A stretch of DNA of 42,641 nucleotides, from NCBI GenBank assembly GCA_020445335.1, contig JAGRGU010000072.1, positions 454 to 43,094 on the forward strand. Direction: 5' to 3'. Below are positions 18,203 to 27,157 of the stretch, piece after piece (within the stretch, counting starts at the first letter, position 1; each line of letters opens with the position of its first letter). The position numbers and the translations under genes are program-made. The notes beneath the pieces are model-generated. The model saw nothing but the letters and a program-made list of their open reading frames with translations. It ran no database searches and was not told the DNA's origin. The DNA comes from Gammaproteobacteria bacterium. Lineage in GTDB: Bacteria; Pseudomonadota; Gammaproteobacteria; Chromatiales; Chromatiaceae.

Positions 18203-19649
18203 TACCCTTCCAGGCCAGGTCCAGCTCCCTGGCGGCACGCACATCATCGAGGCGCTTGACGCTCATCGTGTGCGGCGCGCCCCTTACCAGATCTGGATCC
18301 TCCTCCGCCTCTCGCTGGATACTGACCATCGCCGCGACGAAGCCGTCCAGAGTCTCCATGTCCTCGGTTTCTGTGGGCTCGATGAGCAGGCATTCGGGTA
18401 CCAGCAGCGGGAAGTAGGTGGTCGGCGCATGCACCCCGTAATCGAGCAGTCGCTTGGCGAAATCCATGGTGTTGACCTGCAGAGACTTCGCCTGCCGACG
18501 CAGCGTCAGAATGAACTCGTGGGTTGCCCGCCGTTCCGGGTAGGCCGCCTCGAAACCCGCCGCCTGCAGCCGTTTCAGCAGATAGTTGGCGTTCAGGGCT
18601 GAGAACTCCGCTACCCTGGGCATGCCTTCGCGACCCAGCATCAGGGCATAGACATAGGCGCGCAGCAGCACTCCGGCGTTACCGGCGAACGCATGCAGCC
18701 GGCCGATGCTCTGTGGGCAATCCTCCTCCGTCAGCCAACGATAACCATCGCCATCACGCGCCACCATCGGCACCGGCAGATAGGGTAGTAAACGATCACT
18801 GACACCGACCGGTCCGGCACCCGGCCCGCCGCCACCGTGTGGCGTCGAGAAGGTCTTGTGCAGGTTCATATGGATCACGTCGAAGCCCATGTCACCGGGG
18901 CGCACCTTGCCCAGGATTGCGTTGAGATTGGCACCGTCGTAATAGAGCAGGCCGCCTGCGTCGTGCACCATCCGGGCAATGGTCTCTATTCCACGGTCGA
19001 ATACGCCGACGGTGGAGGGGTTGGTGAGCATGATACCCGCGGTCTGTGGCCCCAGTACCGAGCGCAACGCCTCGATGTCTACATCGCCGTCGCTGCCGGT
19101 CGTGATCTCCCTGATCCTGTAACCACACATCACCGCCGACGCCGGATTGGTACCGTGCGCGGCATCAGGCACCAGAATCTCGGTGCGCCCCTGATCACCG
19201 CGCGCTTCATGATAGGCCTTGATCATCGCCACACCGGCGAATTCGCCCTGGGCGCCAGCGGTCGGCGTCAGTGAAACGCCCCGCATTCCGGTCACGGCTT
19301 TCAAGATCTGCTGCAGATCGTAGAGGCAGGCCAGGTAACCCTGACTCCGGCTCGCGGGCGCCTCAGGGTGGCGCGCCAGAAACTCAGGCAGCATCGCCAG
19401 CGTGTTGCTGGCACGGGGGTTGTACTTCATCGTGCAAGAGCCGAGGGGATAGAACTCAGTATCGATCGAGAAGTTTTTGCGCGACAGCCGGGTGTAGTGA
19501 CGTACCGCCTGCAGTTCGGAGACCTCGGGCAGTCGCGCCTGCGTGTCGCGAAGAAACCTTTCCGGTATTCCGCCACAGTCATCGCGCGAGGATGGGGCCT
19601 GGGCAGTTGCGCGCCTGCCGGCGCGTGATGCTTCGTAGATCAAGGTCAT
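18195..19649 (-). CDS. gcvPB: Glycine dehydrogenase (decarboxylating) subunit 2, GcvPB
   Basis: A 484-residue beta subunit of the split P-protein, the PLP enzyme that decarboxylates glycine and passes the aminomethyl group to lipoyl-GcvH. The PLP-binding lysine is K265 in [19 protein letters not shown], followed by the typical glycine-rich stretch. Other hallmarks are [13 protein letters not shown] near residue 67 and [14 protein letters not shown] near 128. The split form (PA plus PB) is usual in bacteria with this arrangement, while E. coli has one fused P-protein. Its ATG overlaps the gcvPA stop by four bases (ATGA), which suggests coupled translation and balanced subunits. Confidence 0.95.
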   Translation of the reverse strand: MTLIYEASRAGRRATAQAPSSRDDCGGIPERFLRDTQARLPEVSELQAVRHYTRLSRKNFSIDTEFYPLGSCTMKYNPRASNTLAMLPEFLARHPEAPASRSQGYLACLYDLQQILKAVTGMRGVSLTPTAGAQGEFAGVAMIKAYHEARGDQGRTEILVPDAAHGTNPASAVMCGYRIREITTGSDGDVDIEALRSVLGPQTAGIMLTNPSTVGVFDRGIETIARMVHDAGGLLYYDGANLNAILGKVRPGDMGFDVIHMNLHKTFSTPHGGGGPGAGPVGVSDRLLPYLPVPMVARDGDGYRWLTEEDCPQSIGRLHAFAGNAGVLLRAYVYALMLGREGMPRVAEFSALNANYLLKRLQAAGFEAAYPERRATHEFILTLRRQAKSLQVNTMDFAKRLLDYGVHAPTTYFPLLVPECLLIEPTETEDMETLDGFVAAMVSIQREAEEDPDLVRGAPHTMSVKRLDDVRAARELDLAWKGNG

Positions 19650-21055
19650 GACTTCACCATCCGTTCCGTTTGCGGTTGCCTTGTCACCTCCCCGCGGCGG
19701 GAGAGGACCCGTGCCAACGCGGCTGCGTAGGCGTCCATCTCCTCGTGGGTCCGTTTTTCGGTGGCGCAGACCAGAATCGCATTTTGCAGCTCCGGGTAGT
19801 CGCGCGACAGATCGTATCCGGCGAGCAGATTGTCATCGGCCAGTTCCAGCAGTACCTGTTTTGCGGTAACCGGCAGGGTGATCACCTGTTCGTGGAAACG
19901 GGGCCGATCGAAAAGCGGCCTGACGTCGCCCACGGCACGAAGCCGCTCCTCAAGTTCACGGCTGTTGGTATGACAGCGTGCCGCGATTCGCGCCAAGCCC
20001 TCGGCCCCCAGCAGCGCCATATGGATGGTAGCCGCGGTCACCATCAAACCCTGATTGGTACAGATGTTCGAGGTCGCCTTGGAGCGACGGATATGCTGCT
20101 CACGCGCCTGCAGGGTCAATGTGTAGCCCACCTTGCCATCGAGGTCGCGGGTACGACCGATGATGCGGCCGGGCATCTGCCTTACCAGAGTCTTGCGGCA
20201 ACAGAGAAAGCCGAAATAGGGCCCGCCGGACGAGAGCGGTATACCGAGTGGCTGCCCTTCTCCACAGCAGATATCCACACCGTTCGCGCCCCAACTGCCC
20301 GGTGGATTGAGTATCGACAGCGCCAGCGGGTTGACCACGCCGATCGACAGCGCACCATTGGCCTCGGCCCAGTCGGTCAGAATGTCGACCTCCTCGAGTA
20401 CGCCGAAAAAGTTGGGCTGGGCGATCACCAGAGCGGTGATATCCTCGCCACGGTATCGCTCCAGTGATTCCGGGTCGGTGTGTCCACCGGCCGCGTCGTA
20501 CGGCAACTCCTCGAGCAGAATATCCTGGTTGCGCACGATATTCTGCGCCACCCTACGGTAGGCCGGATGCAGCGAACGGGGAACCAGCACCCGTCTCGAC
20601 TTCGATTTGCGATTGGCACGTACCGCCATCAGCACAGCCTCTGCCAGCGCGGAGGCACCGTCGTAGAGCGAGGCGTTGGAGACATCCATCGCCGTCAGCC
20701 CGGTCATCATCGACTGGAACTCGTAGAGCAGCTGCAGCGTCCCCTGGCTCGCCTCTGCCTGGTAGGGGGTGTAGGCGCTGTAGAACTCGCCACGTGTGGC
20801 GATCTGCCACACCGCCGCCGGGATATGGTGATCGTATGCACCCGCGCCGATGAAACAGCTCGGCTGGCCGTCCTGGTGGGCGCGAGCGGAGATCAGCTGC
20901 GATACCTCCAGTTCGGACATCTGCGCGCGTACCAACTCAAGCGTTCCGCAGCGCAGCTGCGCCGGAATCTCATCAAACAGCGCTTCGATGTCGTCGGCGC
21001 CGATCGTCGCCAGCATCTCCTGCACTTCAGCTTCGGTGTGGGGAATAAAGGGCAT
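19646..21055 (-). CDS. gcvPA: Glycine dehydrogenase (decarboxylating) subunit 1, GcvPA
   Basis: A 469-residue alpha subunit of the split glycine decarboxylase. It starts [31 protein letters not shown], as in the family, and contains [39 protein letters not shown] and [15 protein letters not shown], which form the conserved first half. The later [20 protein letters not shown] is also typical. It carries no PLP lysine, as expected for this subunit. The start at 21055 has GGAGG about 12 bases upstream. A gap of 160 bases separates it from gcvH, while its 3' end overlaps gcvPB. The gap contains one seven-base-pair GGGCCTC/GAGGCCC hairpin (21079-21097) that could shield an mRNA end. Confidence 0.95.
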   Translation of the reverse strand: MPFIPHTEAEVQEMLATIGADDIEALFDEIPAQLRCGTLELVRAQMSELEVSQLISARAHQDGQPSCFIGAGAYDHHIPAAVWQIATRGEFYSAYTPYQAEASQGTLQLLYEFQSMMTGLTAMDVSNASLYDGASALAEAVLMAVRANRKSKSRRVLVPRSLHPAYRRVAQNIVRNQDILLEELPYDAAGGHTDPESLERYRGEDITALVIAQPNFFGVLEEVDILTDWAEANGALSIGVVNPLALSILNPPGSWGANGVDICCGEGQPLGIPLSSGGPYFGFLCCRKTLVRQMPGRIIGRTRDLDGKVGYTLTLQAREQHIRRSKATSNICTNQGLMVTAATIHMALLGAEGLARIAARCHTNSRELEERLRAVGDVRPLFDRPRFHEQVITLPVTAKQVLLELADDNLLAGYDLSRDYPELQNAILVCATEKRTHEEMDAYAAALARVLSRRGEVTRQPQTERMVKS

Positions 21056-21215
21056 CTCCCGGCTGACCTCCAGTTAGCGGGCCTCGCAATGAGGCCCTGT
21101 AATTTTTCGCTGCTCCCGCAGCGGTACGAACAACGCCAGGTTCAAGGCTCATACCGGAGCGACGCCGACCCGAACAACGGCGACGACGCCCACTCTTGGG
21201 CACTGACTGAGCCTC

Positions 21216-21611
21216 TCAGTGCTCCTCAGCTTCGATCTGCGCGCCGTAAGCCTCGGCATCGAGCAGCTCGTCTGCCTCTCCCAGATCGCTGAGCTTGAGT
21301 TTGAACAGCCAGCCATCGCCGTATGCATCCTCGTTGACCGTCTCGGGCGCCTCTTCCAGCGCCGCGTTGACTGCCACCACTTCACCCGACATCGGGCTGT
21401 AGATGTCCGACGCGGCCTTGACCGACTCGACCACAGCGCACTCGCCGCCAGCGTTCAAGAGACTGCCCACCTCCGGCAATTCGACGAAAACCAGGTCTCC
21501 GAGCTGCTCCTGGGCATGGTCGGTTATACCGACCACCACGGTGCCGTCGCCCTCATCCCGCACCCACTCATGGCTCTTGGCGTACTTCAGTTCTGACGGA
21601 ATATTGCTCAT
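21216..21611 (-). CDS. gcvH: Glycine cleavage system H protein
   Basis: A 131-residue lipoyl carrier of the glycine cleavage system. The lipoylation site is K65 in [15 protein letters not shown], and other family stretches are AKSHEWVR and [22 protein letters not shown]. The C-terminal [26 protein letters not shown] is standard. It is the first recognised gene after the glycine riboswitch. A strong ribosome site, AGGAGAG, precedes its ATG, which overlaps the stop of the small upstream ORF by four bases (ATGA). gcvT, which normally precedes it, is absent here. Confidence 0.96.
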   Translation of the reverse strand: MSNIPSELKYAKSHEWVRDEGDGTVVVGITDHAQEQLGDLVFVELPEVGSLLNAGGECAVVESVKAASDIYSPMSGEVVAVNAALEEAPETVNEDAYGDGWLFKLKLSDLGEADELLDAEAYGAQIEAEEH

Positions 21612-21769
21612 GATTCGCTCTCCTTGAAAAAAGCGCTTGATACACGGGTGTCATCGATTCGTCGGCCGCCGGGTAGCGTGGCCGGGTTAGCGCTTCGGGC
21701 CGAGGTTGAGATCGACCCGGGCTGCGCGCGGCGGAGGCCGCATGGAGGAAGGTTTGGCATGTGCCGCAT
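21608..21769 (-). CDS. Possible 53-residue leader ORF coupled to gcvH
   Basis: An ATG at 21769 follows a strong ribosome site (AGGAGAG, 21780-21774, with four bases before the ATG). The frame runs 53 residues, rich in Pro, Ser, Arg and Ala, to a TGA at 21610-21608 that overlaps the gcvH start by four bases. The protein shows no domain and no resemblance that I can see to aminomethyltransferase GcvT. It lies right after the riboswitch terminator region, where gcvT would be expected. It could be a real small protein, a translational coupler, or the start signal of a deleted gcvT joined to unrelated sequence. The strong ribosome site is the best evidence; the coding character is weak. Confidence 0.4.
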   Translation of the reverse strand: MRHMPNLPPCGLRRAQPGSISTSARSANPATLPGGRRIDDTRVSSAFFKESES

Positions 21770-21780
21770 GGAACTCTCCT

Positions 21781-21823
21781 GAAAACAAAAGCGACGGTCC
21801 TGAACCCATGAGTTCAAGCCGCC
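21781..21823 (-). terminator. Candidate expression platform (intrinsic terminator) of the glycine riboswitch
   Basis: On the minus strand GGCGG (21823-21819) can pair with CCGTC (21797-21793, one G-U pair). The inner GAACTC/GGGTTC part of the loop can also pair. The run TTTTGTTTTC follows at 21790-21781. The 5' arm overlaps the 3' end of aptamer 2, as expected for a switch between terminator and ligand-bound folds. This is a reading by eye, not a computed fold. Confidence 0.45.
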
Positions 21824-22042
21824 CCTCTGTCCAAAACCTGAGAGTTTGGAGACCTGAACCCTGCGTCTCCTGCCCCATCGGTGGATCTAGTCGATCGCTC
21901 TCCAGAGTCAATCCGCACCTGCGACGGCAGGCAGCAATCGCCAGCCGTCTCCAGCACTCCCCCTGCGGTCCTCTTGCCTGAGCGATTCCGGGCAGGTTGC
22001 GCCTTCGGCGCCGGCAGCTTCGCCGGCCTCTCCCCCAGAGGG
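21815..22042 (-). ncRNA. Tandem glycine riboswitch upstream of gcvH
   Basis: Two glycine aptamers are visible on the minus strand. Aptamer 1 (about 22036-21957) has GGGGGAGAGG, then CGCCGAAGGCGCAA, then GCTCAGGCAAGAGGACCG. Aptamer 2 (about 21906-21819) has CTGGAGAGCGATC, then CACCGATGGGGCAG, then CTCTCAGGTTTTGGACAG. These are the conserved cores of the gcvT-type riboswitch (Rfam family RF00504). In the family, glycine binding usually turns on glycine-cleavage genes. The linker between the two aptamers is about 50 bases and contains its own hairpin (GACGGC at 21949-21944 with GCCGTC at 21928-21923), longer than the usual short linker. A -35/-10 promoter lies just upstream. Confidence 0.9.
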
Positions 22043-22059
22043 TTGTGATTGAGCCAAAA

Positions 22060-22088
22060 ACTATACCGCGCGAACTGGCCAAAGCCAA
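22060..22088 (-). promoter_or_regulatory. Sigma70-type promoter of the riboswitch/gcv operon
   Basis: On the minus strand TTGGCT (22088-22083) and TATAGT (22065-22060) are separated by exactly 17 bases. Transcription would begin about 22053, just before the first glycine aptamer, and after the ubiI stop at 22111. This suggests the gcv operon has its own start even though it lies directly after the ubi genes. Confidence 0.55.
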
Positions 22089-22110
22089 CCGTTCGCCTCC
22101 CTCGAAAACC

Positions 22111-23343
22111 TCAGCGCGGCGCCAGCCGGCGTTTCGCCAGCGAGGGGCGTTCGCCGCTCAGACCCATTGCCCGCTGCACGACAATGCGCTTCAGGGGACC
22201 AGAACGATCCGCCAGCGTCAGTCCCAGGTTGCGCAGCTGCGCCATGGGCCGGTAGTCGTTGCTGAACAGGCGTTTAAAAAGATCCATTGCCGCCAACATC
22301 TCCAGGTTCCCCCCCTTGCGCGCACGCTCGTAACGACGCAGCACCGCGAACGCCCCTGGATCACGGCCTGTCGCCAGCGCATCGACCACCACATCGCGCA
22401 GCATGGCGGCATCAAGAAAGCCCAGATTCACCCCCTGCCCAGCAAGCGGATGGATGCCATGCGCGGCATCCCCGATCAACGCCAGCCCCTCTCTGACGTA
22501 GCGCTCGGCATGGCGCAAGCGCAACGGAAAGGCGCCCCTGGGCCCGACCCACTCGACGCGTCCGAGCACATACTCGCTCGCCTGTGCCAGCTCGCTGCAG
22601 AACTCCGTCTCCTCCAACGCCAGCAGCCGCTCAGCCTCCGCAGGTGAGGTGGACCAGACGATCGAGCTGCGCCCATCGTTCAGTGGCAACAACGCCAACG
22701 GACCGGCCGGCATGAAACGTTGCCGCGCGACCCCGCCGGAATCGACCTCGGTACGTATCGTGGCCACGATCGCGTGCTGATCGTAATCCCAACCACGCGA
22801 TGCTATCTCCGCCATTTCGCGCAACGGCGAGTTGACCCCTTCAGCAGCCACGATCAACCGCGCGCGCAGCGAACGGCCGCTCGCCAGCAGCAGAGTACGC
22901 CTCTCCAAATCCAGCCGGGAGACGGTATCGGGAACCAGCAGACGGGCCGACTCGAGCGCCTCCAACTGATGCCACAATGCGAGCCGGGTAACCCGGTTTT
23001 CGACGATATGGCCAAGGTCCGGTTCTGCTACCTCGGCGGCATCGAAACGGATGCTGCCGGAACCGCCCTGATCCCAGACGAACATGCCATGGTAGGGGCT
23101 GACGCGCAGACGGACCATCTCCTCCCAGGCGCCGAGATTGTCCAGAATACGCTGCGAGGCGCGGGTCAACGCGGAGACGCGCAGGTCGATCTCATCGTCG
23201 GGCCATTCGCTCGCGGGCGACTGACGCTCGACCACGACCACGGAAATCCCCTCGCGTGCCAGGCTGCAGGCGAGCAGACATCCCACCATGCCGCCACCGA
23301 CCACGGCAACGTCGCAGACGAGCGGAGCTGTTTCAGCGTTCAA
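22111..23343 (-). CDS. ubiI: UbiI-type FAD monooxygenase of ubiquinone synthesis
   Basis: A 410-residue flavoprotein of the UbiH/UbiI/UbiF (Coq6-like) hydroxylase family that adds a ring hydroxyl in aerobic ubiquinone synthesis. It has the N-terminal dinucleotide site VAVVGGGMVGCLLACSLAREG near residue 11, the middle ENRVTRLALWHQLEA, and the second FAD motif ALIGDAAHGIHPLAGQGVNLGFLDAAML near residue 283. The C-terminal DLFKRLFSNDYRPMAQLRNLGLTLADRSGPLKRIVVQRAMG is typical. I favour UbiI (ring C5 hydroxylation) because of its position after ubiH, as in E. coli; UbiF cannot be excluded, although coq7 elsewhere in the window would cover that C6 step. It overlaps ubiH by 11 bases. Confidence 0.85.
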   Translation of the reverse strand: MNAETAPLVCDVAVVGGGMVGCLLACSLAREGISVVVVERQSPASEWPDDEIDLRVSALTRASQRILDNLGAWEEMVRLRVSPYHGMFVWDQGGSGSIRFDAAEVAEPDLGHIVENRVTRLALWHQLEALESARLLVPDTVSRLDLERRTLLLASGRSLRARLIVAAEGVNSPLREMAEIASRGWDYDQHAIVATIRTEVDSGGVARQRFMPAGPLALLPLNDGRSSIVWSTSPAEAERLLALEETEFCSELAQASEYVLGRVEWVGPRGAFPLRLRHAERYVREGLALIGDAAHGIHPLAGQGVNLGFLDAAMLRDVVVDALATGRDPGAFAVLRRYERARKGGNLEMLAAMDLFKRLFSNDYRPMAQLRNLGLTLADRSGPLKRIVVQRAMGLSGERPSLAKRRLAPR

Positions 23344-24559
23344 ACCCGCTGCCTCTCGCCAGTCCCGGCAGGCGCCCGTTGAGTCCCATGAACTGGCGGG
23401 TCAGGAGATTTTTCAATGGGGGCGCAAGATCGAGCGCCAGCATGCCCAGATCCCGTAACGCCCGCACCGGCAGCAGCGGATTGGTGAAAAGCCGCACCAG
23501 ACCATCGGTCATCAGGGCGACCGCCTGCTGGTCACGCCTGCGCCACTCGGCATAGCGCTCGAGCACCGCAAGGTCGCCGATATTCAGTCGCTGCTGCCTG
23601 GCCTGCTGCAACACCTCGGCCAGCACCGCCACATCCCGCATGCCCAGATTGAATCCCTGGCCGGTAATCGGGTGGACCGAGTGAGCCGCATTGCCGATCA
23701 GCGCCACCCGCGGGCGCACATGCTCCCTGGCGCGTACCAATGCCAGCGGGTAGCTGGCGCGCCGCCCAGCGCGTTGAAACCCTCCCAGCCGATTGCCGAA
23801 ACGCACCTGCAGCTGACGCAGAAACTCCTGTTCGTCCCAGGCCATCACCGTCTCGAGCTGCGACGCTTCAACCGTCCAGACCAAGCCATAACGCCCCTCG
23901 GTCAGCGGCAGCATCGCCAACGGTCCAGTGTCGGTGAAGCGCTCGTAGGCAACTCCGCAGGGCTCGGTTCCCGGCGTCACGTTGCTGATCACCGCGTGCT
24001 GCCCGTAGTCCCACCTGGAGACCTCGATCCCGAGCTGTTCGCGCACCGTGGAGTGGGTACCATCCGCCGCCACCAACAGTTTACCTGTGAGCCTGTGCGA
24101 CGCGCCCTGCTGTTCGATCCAGACCTGCACTCCCGCCTCGTCAACGGTGAAGGCACTCAGCACTGCCGGGCAGTAGAGGGTGGTAGCGCGGCACCGCTCG
24201 AGCCCCTGCAGCAACAGCCGTCCCAGCACCCGCCCGGTCACGACATAACCCAGCGCCTCCACCTCCAGATCCCGATGGTCGAGCCGGGCGAAACCGAAAT
24301 GGCCCCGATCCGAGACATGGATCCGCCTGATCGGTTCAGCCTCCTCTGCCAGCTCGGACCAGACCCCGATGCCCTGAAGAATCGCTCGCGTACCATAGGC
24401 GAGCGCAATTGCGCGGTCGTCGTAGCTGGGCGGTGCCTGCGCGTCCGGCGACCAGCTCTCCACCACCCCGACATCCAGCCCGGCGCCGGAGAGCGCCCGC
24501 GCCAGACTTGCGCCGACCATCCCACCGCCGACAATGATGACGTCATGCGTGTACTTCAT
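23333..24559 (-). CDS. ubiH: 2-octaprenyl-6-methoxyphenol hydroxylase UbiH
   Basis: A 408-residue FAD monooxygenase that hydroxylates C1 of the ubiquinone ring precursor. It starts MKYTHDVIIVGGGMVGASLARALSGAG with the FAD-binding glycines. It contains YDDRAIALAYGTRAILQGIGVWSEL, GPLAMLPLTEGRYGLVWT and ALIGNAAHSVHPITGQGFNLGMRDVAVLAE. The variant GNAAH (GDAAH in its neighbour) is usual for UbiH. ATG at 24559 has GGAG six bases upstream and is preferred over a TTG at 24565. The order pepP, ubiH, ubiI matches E. coli. It follows pepP by 43 bases and overlaps ubiI. Confidence 0.9.
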   Translation of the reverse strand: MKYTHDVIIVGGGMVGASLARALSGAGLDVGVVESWSPDAQAPPSYDDRAIALAYGTRAILQGIGVWSELAEEAEPIRRIHVSDRGHFGFARLDHRDLEVEALGYVVTGRVLGRLLLQGLERCRATTLYCPAVLSAFTVDEAGVQVWIEQQGASHRLTGKLLVAADGTHSTVREQLGIEVSRWDYGQHAVISNVTPGTEPCGVAYERFTDTGPLAMLPLTEGRYGLVWTVEASQLETVMAWDEQEFLRQLQVRFGNRLGGFQRAGRRASYPLALVRAREHVRPRVALIGNAAHSVHPITGQGFNLGMRDVAVLAEVLQQARQQRLNIGDLAVLERYAEWRRRDQQAVALMTDGLVRLFTNPLLPVRALRDLGMLALDLAPPLKNLLTRQFMGLNGRLPGLARGSGFER

Positions 24560-24602
24560 CGTCAACTCCGCTGCAAGCGGCCGGCGCCATCCCTGCTACC
24601 AC

Positions 24603-25919
24603 TCAAGCCAACGCCTGCTGCATCAACGCCTCGATCTCATCCGCCTGTTTGGGCGCGTCCTTGCTCAGTACCTCATTGCCCTCGCGGGTCACCACCACAT
24701 CATCCTCGATGCGGATGCCGATGTTCCACCACTTTCTTGCCACCCCCTTGCTACCCGCCGGGATGTAGATACCCGGCTCGATGGTCAACACCATCCCCGG
24801 TTCCAGCAGCCGCCAGCTTCCGTCGACCATGTAGTCACCGACGTCGTGTACGTCCATTCCCAGCCAGTGGCCGGTGCGGTGCATGTAGAAACGCTTGTAG
24901 GCCTCCTGCTTGATCAGCGTCGGCACCCGCCCACTCAGAATGCCCAGATCCACCAACCCCCGGGTGATGACCCTGACCGCGGCGAGGTGCGGATCGTTCC
25001 AGTGACTGCCGGGTTTCACCTTCTCGATCGCCGCCAACTGAGCTTTCAGCACCAGATCGTAGAGCGCCCGCTGCGCAGCGCTGAAGCGACCGTTGACCGG
25101 AAACGTGCGCGTAATATCGGAGGCGTAGTAGCCGAGTTCACAGCCGGCATCAATCAGCAGCAGTTCGCCATCGCGCAGCTCTTCACCGTTTTCTACATAG
25201 TGCAGCACGCAGCCGTTGGCGCCGCCTCCGACGATCGCCTGATAGGCCTGATGACGCGCGCCCGCCGCTGCGCACTCGTGCACCAGTTCAGCCTCGACCT
25301 GCCACTCCATCATCCCTGGCCGGCAGCTCTGCATCGCCCGCCGGTGGGCGCGCGCGGAAATTTTCGCCGCGTCCCTCATCAGCTTGATTTCGGAACGACT
25401 CTTGTAGAGACGCATGTCATGCAGGTAGTGATCGAGGGCGATGAACTCCAACGGGCCTTGGATGCCCGCCCGCCCTTTGGCACGAATTCCGCTGATCCAG
25501 CCGGACATACGCTTGTCCATCTCGGCATCACAACCCATCGCATAGTAGACCCGTTCGCACTGTTCGAGCATGCGCGGCAGAATCTCGTCCAGGTCGCCGA
25601 TGGGGAAAGAGTCGTCCGCACCGAAGCGCTCCCGCGCACCGTCCTGCCCGGCGCGCGGACCGTCCCACATCTCCTTTTCCGGATCGCGCTCCTGGCAGAA
25701 GAGAATGTACTCAGCCTGTTTGCGTCCCGGAATCAGCACCGCCACCGCCTCCGGCTCGGCAAATCCGGTCAAGTAGTAGAAATCGCTGTCGGGTCGGTAA
25801 TGGTAATTCGCATCGCGATTGCGCCGCGCAACCGGCGCTGTTGGGAGGATCGCGATGCTGCCCGCACCCATCATGCGCATCAACTGCGCGCGGCGACGTT
25901 TGAACTCTTTTTCGGTCAC
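24603..25919 (-). CDS. pepP: Xaa-Pro aminopeptidase II, PepP
   Basis: A 438-residue cytoplasmic metallopeptidase that removes N-terminal residues preceding proline. The N-terminal half is the AMP-N domain (RRRAQLMRMMGAGSIAILPTAPVARRNRD and YHYRPDSDFYYLTGF). The C-terminal pita-bread domain has all five usual metal ligands: two Asp in LIDAGCELGYYASDITRTFPV, the His in GHWLGMDVHDVGDY, the Glu in GMVLTIEPGIYIP and the Glu in GIRIEDDVVVT. It starts with GTG at 25919, overlapping the stop of the YgfB-like gene by four bases (GTGA). The length fits the family (about 440). Confidence 0.94.
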   Translation of the reverse strand: MTEKEFKRRRAQLMRMMGAGSIAILPTAPVARRNRDANYHYRPDSDFYYLTGFAEPEAVAVLIPGRKQAEYILFCQERDPEKEMWDGPRAGQDGARERFGADDSFPIGDLDEILPRMLEQCERVYYAMGCDAEMDKRMSGWISGIRAKGRAGIQGPLEFIALDHYLHDMRLYKSRSEIKLMRDAAKISARAHRRAMQSCRPGMMEWQVEAELVHECAAAGARHQAYQAIVGGGANGCVLHYVENGEELRDGELLLIDAGCELGYYASDITRTFPVNGRFSAAQRALYDLVLKAQLAAIEKVKPGSHWNDPHLAAVRVITRGLVDLGILSGRVPTLIKQEAYKRFYMHRTGHWLGMDVHDVGDYMVDGSWRLLEPGMVLTIEPGIYIPAGSKGVARKWWNIGIRIEDDVVVTREGNEVLSKDAPKQADEIEALMQQALA

Positions 25920-26470
25920 GCTTGGTCCACCCCTTCCGCCTCCAGGTCATCGTAGATATTCATCACCGCAACGCGTAAAAACTCGGTCAACTGCATCAGT
26001 GCCTCCTCATCCTCGTCGCCGGCATCTGCCAATTCGGCTGTGTCCAGACGGGAAATCTCGCTCAAGTCCTGCAGTACCTCCCGCACCCCGTCGCCCAATG
26101 TTTCCATCTGCCGCGCATCGGAAAGCCCGAATCCGTAGAGAAAACCTGCGCACCAGTCACGCAACGCCAGCGCCCTGTCGGTCAGTGGCATCTCATCGCC
26201 TGGCAGCAGCGGCTCGAAGCCCATCTGTGGATCGGTTACGCCAGCCAACGCGCGGTCATAGAGCTCGTCCAGCGAGCGCCTGCATTCCCCCAGCAACAGG
26301 TCGTTTACGTCCCCTTCGGAGAGGATTTCAGCCAGAAACAGCGAGCGCGCTCCCTTCCGGTTACCGCACAGAAGAGCACACAGGAGCCCGTCAATTTCCG
26401 CCGCTCCGAGCTCGACCCGAGCAGCCGCCAGGCGACTCTCCAGCTCTGCGTATGTCAATGAATTGTGCAT
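25916..26470 (-). CDS. YgfB-family protein (UPF0149)
   Basis: A 184-residue protein of the UPF0149/YgfB family, whose member in E. coli lies in the same place before pepP. It begins with a helix (MHNSLTYAELESRLAAARVELGAAEIDGLLCALLCG). It has the family segment FLYGFGLSDARQMETLGDGVREVLQDLSEISRLD and an acidic C-terminal stretch (ELADAGDEDEEALMQLTEFLRVAVMNIYDDLEAEG). The molecular role is not something I can read from sequence. ATG at 26470 is the first start consistent with the family; an upstream frame to 26599 would add residues that do not resemble it. It is divergent from the ZapB-like gene. Confidence 0.85.
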   Translation of the reverse strand: MHNSLTYAELESRLAAARVELGAAEIDGLLCALLCGNRKGARSLFLAEILSEGDVNDLLLGECRRSLDELYDRALAGVTDPQMGFEPLLPGDEMPLTDRALALRDWCAGFLYGFGLSDARQMETLGDGVREVLQDLSEISRLDTAELADAGDEDEEALMQLTEFLRVAVMNIYDDLEAEGVDQA

Positions 26471-26588
26471 TATTTCAAACGCTGTTTCCGCCCCGGTGAA
26501 AAGGCCATATCGGGCCCGCAACAGCGCCACAGGATAACACGCACGAGCGCCGTTGACCGGATTCTCCGTGCACACTATATTGGAGCGC

Positions 26589-26822
26589 ATGAGCACCATA
26601 GATATGAAAAGCAGTGCAGAGCAGGGACTGGATGCGCTGGAGGCACGCGTCGACGAACTGATCCGTACTGTCGAGCGTTTGAGCCAGGAGAATCGTTCGC
26701 TTTACGCGCGGCAGAAGAGCCTTATGGCTGAGCGGGCCGACCTGATCGACAAGACGGACATGGCCCGAACGCGCGTCGAGTCGATGATCAACCGTCTCAA
26801 ATCGATGGAAGTTAATCTGTGA
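26589..26822 (+). CDS. Small coiled-coil ZapB-like protein (TIGR02449-type)
   Basis: A 77-residue, almost wholly helical protein with heptad-like Leu/Ile/Val spacing (LDALEARVDELIRTVERLSQENRSLYARQKSLMAERADLIDKT and so on). It resembles the short coiled-coil proteins found directly before zapA in many gammaproteobacteria, which are thought to act at the division ring. I chose ATG at 26589, with GGAG four bases before it; a frame upstream to 26553 is possible. Its stop overlaps the zapA start (GTGA), so the two are coupled. A direct cell-division role is inferred from this pairing, not shown. Confidence 0.75.
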   Translation: MSTIDMKSSAEQGLDALEARVDELIRTVERLSQENRSLYARQKSLMAERADLIDKTDMARTRVESMINRLKSMEVNL

Positions 26823-27133
26823 ACGCGAATAACGTTCCGATCGTGGTCCACATCCTGGACAAGGAGTACCGTATCTCCTGCGAGAAAGGCGAGGAGGAGG
26901 GTTTGCTCGCCTCAGCCCGGCTGCTGGATGGCAAGATGCGCGGCATCCGCTCGAGCGGAAAAGTGATAGGAACTGACCGCATGGCAGTGCTCGCGGCGCT
27001 CAACCTCGCGCATGAGTTGCTGCAGGGCAGAAACGACTCGCTCGAGACAGCCGCCGGCCTGCAGAAGCGTCTACGGGTAATGCATGACAAGATCGATGTT
27101 GCTTTGAATCAGAGCAATCAACTGGAAGTTTGA
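26819..27133 (+). CDS. zapA: Cell division protein ZapA
   Basis: A 104-residue FtsZ-associated protein that bundles FtsZ filaments at the septum. It starts VNANNVPIVVHILDKEYRISCEKGEEEGLLASARLLDGKMRGIR, matching the ZapA globular head. It then forms a coiled coil (TDRMAVLAALNLAHELLQGRNDSLETAAGLQKRLRVMHDKIDVAL). It starts with GTG at 26819 and overlaps the upstream coiled-coil gene by four bases. The 6S RNA gene follows about 25 bases later, the classical neighbour in gammaproteobacteria. Confidence 0.92.
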   Translation: MNANNVPIVVHILDKEYRISCEKGEEEGLLASARLLDGKMRGIRSSGKVIGTDRMAVLAALNLAHELLQGRNDSLETAAGLQKRLRVMHDKIDVALNQSNQLEV

Positions 27134-27157
27134 AGCGTTTAGGTTTAGCCTAGGTTA

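Noticed and set aside
21687..22088. Minus-strand frame of about 130 codons across the region before gcvH
   Set aside because: The same bases form the tandem glycine riboswitch; the frame is a by-product.
24534..25955. Plus-strand frame of about 470 codons opposite pepP
   Set aside because: pepP on the minus strand has all metal-binding residues; the plus-strand product shows no domain.
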